Assembly: GCA_030611815.1 (NCBI GenBank)
Contig: JAUWPC010000134.1
Coordinates: 1-8,859 of the forward strand
Origin: Desulfobacteraceae bacterium
GTDB taxonomy: Bacteria; Desulfobacterota; DSM-4660; Desulfatiglandales; Desulfatiglandaceae
Direction: 5' to 3'
Length of the DNA stretch: 8,859 bases
Made by a program: the position numbers and the translations under genes. Of the stretch, positions 1 to 6,642 are shown one piece after another (positions within the stretch are counted from its first letter, which is position 1; every line of letters begins with the position of its first letter). The notes beneath the pieces were generated by a model, which was not told where the DNA came from, ran no database searches, and saw nothing but the letters and a program-made list of their open reading frames with translations.

Positions 1-2039
1 CGCTCCTCCATAGCGTCACCGATTATGTGATTGCCGTCAACAGAAACTATCAAATCGTCATGGCCAATGATCTTTTTAAAACCGAGTTTGGAATGAACAC
101 GGGTAGTTATTGTTACAAGCTTTGGAAAGAAAGGGACAGGAAGTGTGCAAATTGCCTGGTAGAAAAATCGTTCCAGGACGGCAATCCTCACGTAAGCGAA
201 GAGACGGTTGTGAAGAAGGATGGTAGCACAGCTCTGATGCGCATAAAGTCCACTCCAGTTAGGGACAGCCGAGGCCAAATTGATTATGTCCTGGAAACTG
301 CAACTGATTTAACAGAGAAAAAACGGCTTAAAAGCGAGCTAAACAAGATCGCGGGAAACCTTGAAACCGCCATTGATAAACGGCTAAGACACTTGGAAAA
401 ATCAGAGGAAAGATATCGAACCATTGTTGAGAGGTCTCTTGATGCAATTATTCTTACAGATCCAAAGGGCGCCATCCTGGAAATCAACCAGGCAGCGGTA
501 AGGATACTTGGATATAAGAGCAAAGAGGAAGTGCTAACATTGGGATCGGCATTGACACTCTTCAAAAACCAGGAAGAGCTTGCTTCATTTCAAAAGAGGG
601 TTTTTCGGGATGGCTTTGTTGTCGGATTTGAGGCACGTCTTGAGGGAAAAAACAAAAAGGCCTTTGACGCCCTTCTCACCTCCAATGTGATCTTAGATAT
701 AATCAATCAGGTTACCGGGTATGTCATAATATTCAGGGACATCACAGAGAAAAAGAGCGCCCAGGAGCAGGTCAAAAGGCAAAATGTCAGGCTTGCCACC
801 TTAAATGCCATCTCCCTGACGGTCAGCAGCAGCCTGGATCTGAACGAGGTCCTGAACAGTACCATTGATGAGATGCTTGAGATCCTCGGACCTGACTGTG
901 TCCGTATCTATCTGCTGGACGATAAAAAAGAGATCCTTAATCTGGCGGCTCATAGAGGGTTTTCGGCCGGATTCATTGAAAAAGATCATATGAGATCCCG
1001 CCGGGTGGGAGATGGTCTCCTGGGAAAAACTGTGCTTACGCGAGAAACGGAGGTTGTGGACAACCTCAGCCGGCCAGAAGATCCTTATGTGGATTCCATT
1101 GCCGAAGAGGGGATCCTGTCCACCGTCTATGTTCCCCTTGTCTTAAAAGGGGAGCCAGTGGGAGTAATGTGCGTATGCAGTCGTTCCGAATTCGAGTTTT
1201 CAGAGGATTATGTGGAATTCCTCACGGCTATTGGCAACCAGATAGGAATGGCCGTGCGTAATGCCATGCTATACGAGGGCGCTAACAGGGCCTATCAGGA
1301 ACTCAAGGAAGTCCAGGAGCAGGTCCTTCGGTCAGAAAAGCTTGCGTCATTGGGTAAATTGTCCGCCACCATTGCCCATGAGATAAACAATCCTATTGCA
1401 GCAGTTCTAACCTATGTCAAATTGATGATGAAACTTGTTAAAAAGGGCCATTTCTCTCAAGATAGAGCTGAGGATATCTCACGATACTTAGGCACAATGG
1501 CATCGGAAATGACGAGATGCGGAGAAATTGTAAAGAATCTCCTTGCTTTTTCCCGTCGAACCAAAATAGCAATTAAGCCGCAAAACATCGATCAGATCAT
1601 TAATCGAACTTTAGCCCTGACATCTCACGATCTTGAATTGAAAGAGATCCAGTTCGAGAGCGAGATCGCGCCGGATTTGCCCATGGTAAGGTGCGATTTC
1701 AGACAGGTTCAGCAGGTCCTTTTAAACCTTATAAGCAACGCTTCAGAGGCCATGGAAGGCGGGGGAGTACTGTCCATATCGGCTAAGCTTTCGAAAAAAA
1801 ATGGTTTCTTGGAGATCACGATTTCGGATACGGGATGCGGCATTTCCGAGGAAGACCAGAAGAATATTTTCGAGCCGTTTTTTACCACCAAAGAGGAAGG
1901 AAAGGGTGTCGGTTTAGGTCTATCGGTAGTCTACGGGATTATCACGAACCATAACGCCTCAATAGAAGTGGAAAGCGAGGTTGGGAAGGGGAGCGCGTTT
2001 AAAGTTCTTCTCCCTATCGAGGGATCGTCAACTACTTAG
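1..2039 (+). CDS. PAS-PAS-GAF sensor histidine kinase (5' end outside window)
   Basis: A cytoplasmic-looking sensor kinase that autophosphorylates on His and probably hands the phosphate to the sigma-54 activator downstream. The frame is open to the left edge: the codons before the GTG at 27 read LLHSVTDY, a typical PAS start, so that GTG is probably internal and the gene is truncated by the window. Numbering from the GTG: PAS1 about 1-95, with Cys29, Cys40 and Cys43 (C-x10-C-x2-C); a coiled linker 96-128; PAS2 about 130-243; GAF about 265-418; HisKA with phosphoacceptor His451 in HEINNP; HATPase_c with N-box Asn571, G1 box DTGCG from Asp601, F box EPFFTT and G2 box GVGLGL at 627-632. All catalytic boxes are intact. 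No membrane segment is seen in the visible part. The HEINNP class usually pairs with NtrC-type regulators, which matches the next gene. The ligand is unknown; the PAS1 cysteines could bind metal or a cluster or sense redox (inference). Confidence 0.93.
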   Translation, partial: LLHSVTDYVIAVNRNYQIVMANDLFKTEFGMNTGSYCYKLWKERDRKCANCLVEKSFQDGNPHVSEETVVKKDGSTALMRIKSTPVRDSRGQIDYVLETATDLTEKKRLKSELNKIAGNLETAIDKRLRHLEKSEERYRTIVERSLDAIILTDPKGAILEINQAAVRILGYKSKEEVLTLGSALTLFKNQEELASFQKRVFRDGFVVGFEARLEGKNKKAFDALLTSNVILDIINQVTGYVIIFRDITEKKSAQEQVKRQNVRLATLNAISLTVSSSLDLNEVLNSTIDEMLEILGPDCVRIYLLDDKKEILNLAAHRGFSAGFIEKDHMRSRRVGDGLLGKTVLTRETEVVDNLSRPEDPYVDSIAEEGILSTVYVPLVLKGEPVGVMCVCSRSEFEFSEDYVEFLTAIGNQIGMAVRNAMLYEGANRAYQELKEVQEQVLRSEKLASLGKLSATIAHEINNPIAAVLTYVKLMMKLVKKGHFSQDRAEDISRYLGTMASEMTRCGEIVKNLLAFSRRTKIAIKPQNIDQIINRTLALTSHDLELKEIQFESEIAPDLPMVRCDFRQVQQVLLNLISNASEAMEGGGVLSISAKLSKKNGFLEITISDTGCGISEEDQKNIFEPFFTTKEEGKGVGLGLSVVYGIITNHNASIEVESEVGKGSAFKVLLPIEGSSTT

Positions 2040-2085
2040 TGCCTGAACGAAAACCACGCCTTGGCGTGGTTCAGGCACGATTTTG
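2039..2085 (+). terminator. Hairpin terminator after the histidine kinase
   Basis: Outer arms GTGCCTGAA (2039-2047) and TTCAGGCAC (2070-2078) are perfectly complementary. Inside them, CCACGC (2054-2059) pairs with GCGTGG (2064-2069) around a CTTG loop. Six bases (2048-2053) bulge on the left. GATTTTGAATTT follows, so the T tract is short and interrupted. The hairpin starts at the last base of the kinase stop codon. It probably ends the kinase transcript, so the regulator downstream would need its own promoter or read-through. Confidence 0.6.
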
Positions 2086-2110
2086 AATTTAAAAACTCAT
2101 ACAAATTAGG

Positions 2111-2242
2111 ACGAAATAACTGCCACACTTGAAATTTGTTTTTGGATTCATACTCTTAATCATAATCGTAATCATAATCGTTTTGAGTAAGATTACGATT
2201 ATGATTAAGATTATGAAATAGGAAAGGTACCAGTTATTTCGT
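2111..2242. repeat. Nested inverted-repeat element between kinase and regulator
   Basis: ACGAAATAACTG (2111-2122) recurs as a perfect inverted copy, CAGTTATTTCGT (2231-2242). These 12-bp arms bracket a 132-bp, very AT-rich stretch whose centre is a second long hairpin (see the next entry). I see no flanking target duplication and no coding frame of merit. It could be a degenerate MITE or a folded intergenic repeat. Kinase and regulator genes of this type often abut, so the element may have been inserted between them (inference). Confidence 0.55.
2154..2212. repeat. Hexamer microsatellite arranged as a 20-bp hairpin
   Basis: The left side is four hexamers alternating AATCAT and AATCGT (2158-2181), making an exact 12-bp tandem duplication. 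After a 7-base spacer, the right side is four hexamers AAGATT, ACGATT, ATGATT, AAGATT (2189-2212) in the opposite sense. As a result 2154-2173 and 2191-2210 form a perfect 20-bp inverted repeat with a 17-base loop. The long frames on the minus strand here are artefacts of this repeat and encode only Ile/Met-rich low-complexity sequence. Confidence 0.8.
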
Positions 2243-2320
2243 TGAGGCGCTACTGAACGAGGTCTGCTACTACATAATTGCAGCCAATCCCATGCAGGAT
2301 TATAATGGAGGGAAATAGAA

Positions 2321-3664
2321 ATGTCGAAAATGCCCCGTATTCTTGTTGTTGACGATGAAGAAGCGATGCGGGAAAGCCTCAATGACTGGTTAAAAGAAGA
2401 TGGCTATGAAGTTGGTTTGGCTGCGGGTGGACAGGAAGCTATAGACATGGTCCGGGGTGAGCCATGGGAAGTAATCTTACTCGATCTCAAAATGCCGGGA
2501 ATGGACGGGCTTGAGACCCTCAAACATCTAAAAGAGGTGAGACCCGATGCCGAAATCCTCATGATGACCGCCTATGCCACAGTGGATACCGCTGTTCAGG
2601 CCATGAAAGAAGGCGCCTTTGATTATTTAGTGAAGCCCTTTGACCCGGATGAGATAGAAATCCTCATAAAAAAGATCGTGAAACAGAAGGAATTGATCTT
2701 GGAAAATATCCTGCTCCGGAAAAAGTTAGAAGAAAGAGATCAGTTTGATGAAATCATAGGCAAAAGCGATGCCATGCAGCAGATCTTTGAATTGATCAAG
2801 AGGGTGGCGCCCACAGATTCCACGGTACTCATCACCGGTGAGAGCGGGACAGGAAAAGAGCTGATAGCCCAGGCCATTCATGGAAACAGCGGGCGCTGCT
2901 ACATGCCTCTTATTGCCGTGAGTTGTGGAGCGCTGCCCGAATCACTCCTGGAAAGTGAACTGTTCGGCTATGAAAAGGGGGCCTTTACAGGTGCGGAACA
3001 TACTAAGAGGGGGCGTTTTGAGATGGCCCATGGAGGGACCCTTTTCTTAGATGAAATAGGCGACATCAGTCTGAAAACACAGGTGGATCTCTTGAGGGTT
3101 CTGCAGCAAAAGGAGTTTTCCCGTTTAGGGGGTGAGGAATCCATAGAGGTGGACGTGCGCATTCTGGCTGCAACAAACCGTGACCTCGAAAAGGCTATAA
3201 TTGAAAATCGATTCCGCAAAGATCTTTTTTATCGTTTAAACGTAATTTCAATACATGTTCCTCCTTTAAGAGAAAGAAAGGAGGATATCCCCCCCCTCGC
3301 AAAGGCGTCTGTTCGCAAGTGCTGCTTAGAATTGAACAAAGACGAGGTAAACATCGCGCCTTCCGCCATGAAATTATTGGTGGATTATGACTGGCCCGGA
3401 AATGTTAGGGAATTGGAAAATGTCATAGAAAGGGCGCTCGTGATTGGAGGGGGGAAAGAGATCGCAGCAACAGACCTGCCCTTTACAGGGAGGGAACCAG
3501 TGAGTGAACAATTGCCCAAATCATTGAAGGCGATGGAAAAAATACATATCGAAAGGGTTATAGAGGAAGCTGATTGGAACATCAGCAGGGCTGCGCGGGA
3601 ACTGGGTATCGACCGTCAAACCCTGTATAATAAGATAGAGAAATATGAAATCAAAAGGGGGTAG
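2321..3664 (+). CDS. NtrC-family sigma-54-dependent response regulator
   Basis: A transcription activator that, when phosphorylated, remodels sigma-54 RNA polymerase by ATP hydrolysis. Domains: receiver 1-120 with acidic pair Asp11/Asp12, phosphoacceptor Asp55, Thr83 and Lys105; AAA+ domain about 142-375 with Walker A GESGTGKE (173-180), the sigma-54 contact loop GAFTGA (220-225) and Walker B LFLDE (Asp244/Glu245); a C-terminal Fis-type helix-turn-helix about 405-447. Every key residue is present, so it should be a working activator. The ATG at 2321 is preceded by GGAGGG (2307-2312) at 8 bases, better placed than the in-frame ATG at 2330. Its last 20 bases overlap the archaemetzincin start, implying co-transcription and coupled translation. 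The partner kinase is probably the gene ending at 2039. A probable target is the sigma-54 promoter at 4450-4465. Confidence 0.96.
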   Translation: MSKMPRILVVDDEEAMRESLNDWLKEDGYEVGLAAGGQEAIDMVRGEPWEVILLDLKMPGMDGLETLKHLKEVRPDAEILMMTAYATVDTAVQAMKEGAFDYLVKPFDPDEIEILIKKIVKQKELILENILLRKKLEERDQFDEIIGKSDAMQQIFELIKRVAPTDSTVLITGESGTGKELIAQAIHGNSGRCYMPLIAVSCGALPESLLESELFGYEKGAFTGAEHTKRGRFEMAHGGTLFLDEIGDISLKTQVDLLRVLQQKEFSRLGGEESIEVDVRILAATNRDLEKAIIENRFRKDLFYRLNVISIHVPPLRERKEDIPPLAKASVRKCCLELNKDEVNIAPSAMKLLVDYDWPGNVRELENVIERALVIGGGKEIAATDLPFTGREPVSEQLPKSLKAMEKIHIERVIEEADWNISRAARELGIDRQTLYNKIEKYEIKRG

Positions 3665-4244
3665 CAGCACCCTTTCAAAATCCATAACCATCTGTAGCCT
3701 CGGCCCTCTGGACGATATGATTACCGAGCACGTTGCTGGGCATATCTCGAACCGATGCGGTCTGCAATACAAAATCTCATCGAGAATGGATTCCCCAAAA
3801 TATGCCTTTGATGAGAAGAGGGGCCAGTACAATTCAAAACTGATCCTGAAGCGCCTCACTGAACTCTCTCACAACTCCCTAAAGTTCTTAGCGATCACCC
3901 AGGTGGACCTGTTTGTGCCGATTCTCAAATATGTTTTTGGATTGGCACAGGTGGGAGGCCAATGCTCAATCATCTCCACATACAGGCTCCGCGCGCAGTT
4001 CTATGGCCACGAGCCGAATCAGGATCTCCTGATGGATCGAATGGGAAAAACCGCGTTACACGAGCTGGGCCACAGCCTCGGCCTTACCCACTGCAGGGAT
4101 CGACGCTGTGTTATGTACAGTTCCACTAACATCGCAGATACCGATTTTAAGCGATCGGATTTTTGCCCCACCTGCTTTGAACTTTTCAGGTGGCAATTAG
4201 AGAACTGCGGCATTAGAATAAAACCTCGAATGCCGCAATTTTAG
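3645..4244 (+). CDS. amzA: Archaemetzincin-type zinc metalloprotease
   Basis: A small (199 aa) metzincin-clan peptidase, apparently cytoplasmic, with no signal peptide or membrane segment. The signature is complete: HELGHSLG from His139 supplies the HExxH and Gly, His149 the third zinc ligand, then Cys150, Cys155-Val-Met157, and the C-terminal pair Cys174/Cys177, which with the earlier cysteines forms the second structural zinc site of the family. Upstream, RGQYNS (about 60) and VDLFVP (about 87) are also typical of the family. Met157 to Cys174 is 16 residues apart; I recall 17 as usual. The start ATG lies inside the regulator's last codons with only a weak AGAGAA ahead, so translational coupling is likely. 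About 12 residues precede the first recognisable strand, so the exact start is slightly uncertain. Physiological substrates of bacterial members are unknown to me. Pairing with a sigma-54 activator is unusual. Confidence 0.93.
   Translation: MKSKGGSSTLSKSITICSLGPLDDMITEHVAGHISNRCGLQYKISSRMDSPKYAFDEKRGQYNSKLILKRLTELSHNSLKFLAITQVDLFVPILKYVFGLAQVGGQCSIISTYRLRAQFYGHEPNQDLLMDRMGKTALHELGHSLGLTHCRDRRCVMYSSTNIADTDFKRSDFCPTCFELFRWQLENCGIRIKPRMPQF
4206..4242 (+). terminator. Terminator embedded in the end of the protease gene
   Basis: TGCGGCATT (4206-4214) and AATGCCGCA (4229-4237) are perfect 9-bp complementary arms with a 14-base loop, followed by ATTTTAG. The stem overlaps the last dozen codons and the T tract runs into the TAG stop. 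It would end the regulator-protease transcript and insulate the sigma-54 promoter downstream. The T run is only four bases, so efficiency is uncertain. Confidence 0.6.
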
Positions 4245-4329
4245 ACATGCTGTCTCATTTTCCTCCATCTCTAACATATTCCTAAAAATCAATAGCTTAT
4301 CCTTATAGCAATCCCCCCTCCAATTATAT

Positions 4330-4348
4330 TTGACGAATTTTTCGGCAA
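4330..4348. promoter_or_regulatory. Palindrome, candidate activator (enhancer) site
   Basis: TTGACGAATTTTTCGGCAA reads as TTG-n-CGAA, a three-base centre, then TTCG-n-CAA: seven of eight arm positions pair. Its centre lies about 137 bp upstream of the start expected from the sigma-54 promoter, a usual distance for NtrC-type activator sites. Which protein binds it is inferred from context only. Confidence 0.45.
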
Positions 4349-4361
4349 GACGTCCCATCTC

Positions 4362-4382
4362 TATCAGAGGACCTTCCTGATA
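4362..4382. promoter_or_regulatory. Second dyad upstream of the sigma-54 promoter
   Basis: TATCAG (4362-4367) and CTGATA (4377-4382) form a 6-bp inverted repeat with a 9-base spacer, about 104 bp upstream of the expected transcription start. It does not share the sequence of the palindrome at 4330-4348, so it may be a site for another protein or chance. Confidence 0.25.
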
Positions 4383-4449
4383 TATTTTTGTGGAAAATAG
4401 TGTGCTAAATCAACTACTTAAAGGTCTTAAGCGCCCGGAAAGACACTGT

Positions 4450-4465
4450 TGGCATGGCCCTTGCT
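4450..4465 (+). promoter_or_regulatory. Sigma-54 (-24/-12) promoter
   Basis: TGGCATGGCCCTTGCT matches the TGGCAY-N5-TTGCW consensus at every defined position, with the required GG (4451-4452) ten bases from GC (4463-4464). Transcription would begin near 4476, giving a leader of about 50 A-rich bases before the AAGGAGG ribosome site and the ATG at 4526. An activator with GAFTGA is encoded just upstream, which makes it the natural candidate regulator. Confidence 0.85.
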
Positions 4466-4525
4466 TATTACAAAGAACAAAACGTAAAAAAAACCAAAAA
4501 AATATAAAATAAGGAGGGTCAGGAT

Positions 4526-5458
4526 ATGGCGAGAGCATTAAGAGCGGAATCGATGAAAATTGTTCCCCCCGGTAAAAAGAAATGTGTCTGGATGGAAGCA
4601 GGGGTCGTTTCATACAAGCTTTGCGATAACAACTATGATTGCCCCACCTGCGTGTACGACCATGCAATGCAGACAAAGGTTGCCCGACAAAAGGAAAGCA
4701 TGGAAATGAAACCTGTGGGGGCCCCACCGGAAAAGTTCACTGCCACCTGGGTGGAAAAGATGATGATGCTTCCCGCTTCAGGCAGGAAGTGCCGGTATAT
4801 GATTACAGGCGAAATAGGTCGCAAGATATGCCCCAGTGCCTACGAGTGCGGCACCTGCTCCTTTGACCGGATGATGCAGCAACGATTGCAGGCTGAGCCG
4901 CTCCCGGTGGAGACTCCGACCCAGGTCGCTGGTTTTGAATTGGCTGATGGCTTTTACTACCACGAAGGGCATACATGGGCCAGGCCAGAATACGGAGGCC
5001 GTGTCAGGGTGGGCCTGGACGACTTTGCCCAGAGGCTTTTAGGGAAGCTCAGCCAGATCGAAATGCCCAATATCGGCCATGAGCTAAAACAGGGTGAGGC
5101 AGGATTTTCGGTAAAACGGAACGGCGAAACTGCCCGGGTCCTCTCTCCCATCGACGGCATCGTCAGCCGCGTCAATGAAAAGCTTTTGGACCATCCCGAG
5201 CTTATGAACAGTTCACCCTATCAGGATGGCTGGTTTGCCATTATCGAACCTACCAAACTCCGGAAGAATCTGAAGGATCTTTACTATGGAGAAGAGGCCC
5301 ACACCTTCACGAGCGATGAGAGGGAAAGACTCTTTTCAATGGCCAACGATGACCTGAACATTGCTGCGGACGGTGGTGTTTCTGTGGAGGATATCTCTGG
5401 AGAGTTAGAAGAGAAAGAGTGGGGCAAGCTTGTAAAGGCCTTTCTCAGATCGAAGTAA
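4526..5458 (+). CDS. Tandem four-Cys module fused to GcvH-like lipoyl protein
   Basis: A 310-residue fusion. The N-terminal part holds two copies of one module with identical cysteine spacing C-x12-C-x5-C-x2-C: Cys20/33/39/42 and Cys89/102/108/111. Both copies share a GxxxxKxC core, an aromatic plus acidic residue before the third Cys, and a trailing Asp and MQ; they look able to bind zinc or an Fe-S cluster (inference). Residues about 143-270 are a glycine-cleavage H-like lipoyl domain with the HEGHTW entry motif and Lys197 in FSVKR, the likely lipoylation site. The usual Glu three residues before that Lys is Phe194. A helical acidic tail follows. No gcvP, gcvT or lipoyl dehydrogenase is nearby, so a role as a dedicated lipoyl or redox carrier is more likely than glycine cleavage. 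AAGGAGG precedes the ATG. Expression is probably sigma-54 dependent. The function of the Cys modules is unknown to me. Confidence 0.9.
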   Translation: MARALRAESMKIVPPGKKKCVWMEAGVVSYKLCDNNYDCPTCVYDHAMQTKVARQKESMEMKPVGAPPEKFTATWVEKMMMLPASGRKCRYMITGEIGRKICPSAYECGTCSFDRMMQQRLQAEPLPVETPTQVAGFELADGFYYHEGHTWARPEYGGRVRVGLDDFAQRLLGKLSQIEMPNIGHELKQGEAGFSVKRNGETARVLSPIDGIVSRVNEKLLDHPELMNSSPYQDGWFAIIEPTKLRKNLKDLYYGEEAHTFTSDERERLFSMANDDLNIAADGGVSVEDISGELEEKEWGKLVKAFLRSK

Positions 5459-5464
5459 ATGGTA

Positions 5465-5501
5465 AAAAACCTCCCGTGGAGCAAATAAACGGGAGGTTTT
5501 T
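5465..5501. terminator. Bidirectional terminator between convergent genes
   Basis: AAAAACCTCCCGT (5465-5477) and ACGGGAGGTTTTT (5489-5501) are perfect 13-bp complementary arms with an 11-base loop. The strong GC core is flanked by an A run on the left and a T run on the right, so it can stop transcription from both sides: the lipoyl-protein gene ending at 5458 and the minus-strand Fe-S gene ending at 5507. Confidence 0.93.
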
Positions 5502-5506
5502 CTTGC

Positions 5507-6634
5507 TTATTTTTCCTCCTGAACTAAGCTCTCTAAAAGGTAGGCATACAAATCGGTTACCTGCAAATCCAGCTCTGCAGTGCGCTGGGCGCAGGTAAGG
5601 TGAATCTGGCACTTGGGGCAGGCGGTTATAAGAGTGTTTGCCCCTGTCTGCAGGGCCTCATCGAGTCTTTCTATACGCATCGCCTTTGAACAGTTGGAAC
5701 ACTCCATCCATGCGCTTGTGCCGCAGCATAGGGAATTCTCCCTGTTGCGACCCATTTCCAACACCTTGGTTTCAGGAATGAGCTTTAACAGATCCCGTGG
5801 CTGTTCATAGAGACCTGCCCCCCTGCCGAGACGGCACGGGTCGTGATATGTTAGGGCGCCATTGGTCGAGGGCTTGAACGACAGGCCTGCGCCAGGTAGT
5901 TCACGAGTTAAAAGTTCAGTCATATGGATCACTTCAAATGGCAGCTCGCCAAAATATTTAGGGTAGTGCTCCTTAAATGTAGTGTAACCTTCCGGGCAAC
6001 TGAAGATTACCGTCCTGGCCCCAGAGGATTTGATCATTTCTAAGTTACGCTCAGCTAATTTGCGGAAGGTCTCCTCATTACCACTCCAAAACGCGTCATG
6101 CCCGCAGCATCGTTCATCGTTGCTGATAACAGGCGTAATCCCCATCCTGTTCAAAAGGGTGAGTACGCTTCGAGCGCTTTCAAGAGGAGATAGCTCTAAA
6201 TAGCTGAAAATCACGTCGAAATAGGGGAGGCATCCCACAAAGTAGAAATAATTCCCTTTTTCCGCGAAGCTTCCCACCCCCTCTGCCCAGGAAGTACGCT
6301 GTTGCTGGATGTCACCTATTTGCAGGTCGGCAATGGTCTGCATCATGCCGTGATGGCTTTCAAGTGGGAGATTGCCGAGCCCCCGGGCCTTCTGTCTGAA
6401 TGACCGGATAAATTCCGGGACGTCGATTTCCACCGGACATCTGTTGCTGCAACGCTCGCAGCTCAGACACGCCCATATTTCCTGGGTCCGGGTAAGATCG
6501 CCATCCGGCTCTTCCATGGCCCGTTTGATCATCTGTCTTGGTGAAAACTGAGGAAGTACCCGGCTTATGGGGCAGCTCCCGGTGCAGACACCGCATTCCA
6601 TACAATAATTTATCTGTTTCTGAGTGAGTTCCAT
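5507..6634 (-). CDS. HdrD-like heterodisulfide-reductase-type Fe-S protein (CCG domains)
   Basis: A soluble 375-residue Fe-S oxidoreductase of the HdrC-HdrB fusion (HdrD/GlpC-like) type, handling electrons to or from a thiol/disulfide or similar substrate. The N-terminus carries two [4Fe-4S] ferredoxin motifs: Cys11/14/17/21-Pro and Cys56/59/62/66-Pro. Two CCG domains follow. The second is complete: Cys267, Cys303-Cys304-Gly, Cys339 and Cys342, the pattern that holds the noncubane active-site cluster in HdrB. The first has Cys135, Cys176-Cys177-Gly and Cys213, but the last Cys is Gly216 (CPEG rather than CPxC). No membrane segment and no flavin-binding HdrA-like gene is visible. The start ATG at 6634 has a weak GGAA ahead, and a MITE-like insertion ends 8 bases upstream, so its native promoter is probably displaced. 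It converges on the lipoyl-protein gene across a shared terminator. The substrate is unknown. Confidence 0.92.
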   Translation of the reverse strand: MELTQKQINYCMECGVCTGSCPISRVLPQFSPRQMIKRAMEEPDGDLTRTQEIWACLSCERCSNRCPVEIDVPEFIRSFRQKARGLGNLPLESHHGMMQTIADLQIGDIQQQRTSWAEGVGSFAEKGNYFYFVGCLPYFDVIFSYLELSPLESARSVLTLLNRMGITPVISNDERCCGHDAFWSGNEETFRKLAERNLEMIKSSGARTVIFSCPEGYTTFKEHYPKYFGELPFEVIHMTELLTRELPGAGLSFKPSTNGALTYHDPCRLGRGAGLYEQPRDLLKLIPETKVLEMGRNRENSLCCGTSAWMECSNCSKAMRIERLDEALQTGANTLITACPKCQIHLTCAQRTAELDLQVTDLYAYLLESLVQEEK

Positions 6635-6642
6635 TGTCTGTT

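Noticed and set aside
27..29. GTG at 27 as the true start of the kinase
   Set aside because: The preceding codons continue the PAS domain in frame to the window edge and no ribosome site precedes the GTG.
2111..2242. CRISPR-like array
   Set aside because: The repeats are hexamers with no spacer structure and no cas genes are nearby.
2278..2306. TTGCAG and a perfect TATAAT at 17-base spacing upstream of the regulator
   Set aside because: A start near 2313 would leave out the GGAGGG ribosome site at 2307-2312, so this is unlikely to be the regulator's promoter; probably chance in AT-rich sequence.
2089..2382. 97-codon minus-strand frame with an Ile-rich membrane-like segment
   Set aside because: The hydrophobic stretch is just the translated AATCAT/AATCGT microsatellite, and the frame overlaps the regulator start.
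3941..3960. TGGCAC within the protease gene as a sigma-54 -24 box
   Set aside because: No TTGC at the required spacing and it lies inside coding sequence.
4526..5458. Housekeeping glycine-cleavage H protein (gcvH)
   Set aside because: Twice the usual H-protein length, an N-terminal Cys-module extension, an altered lipoyl motif and no gcvP, gcvT or lpd neighbours.
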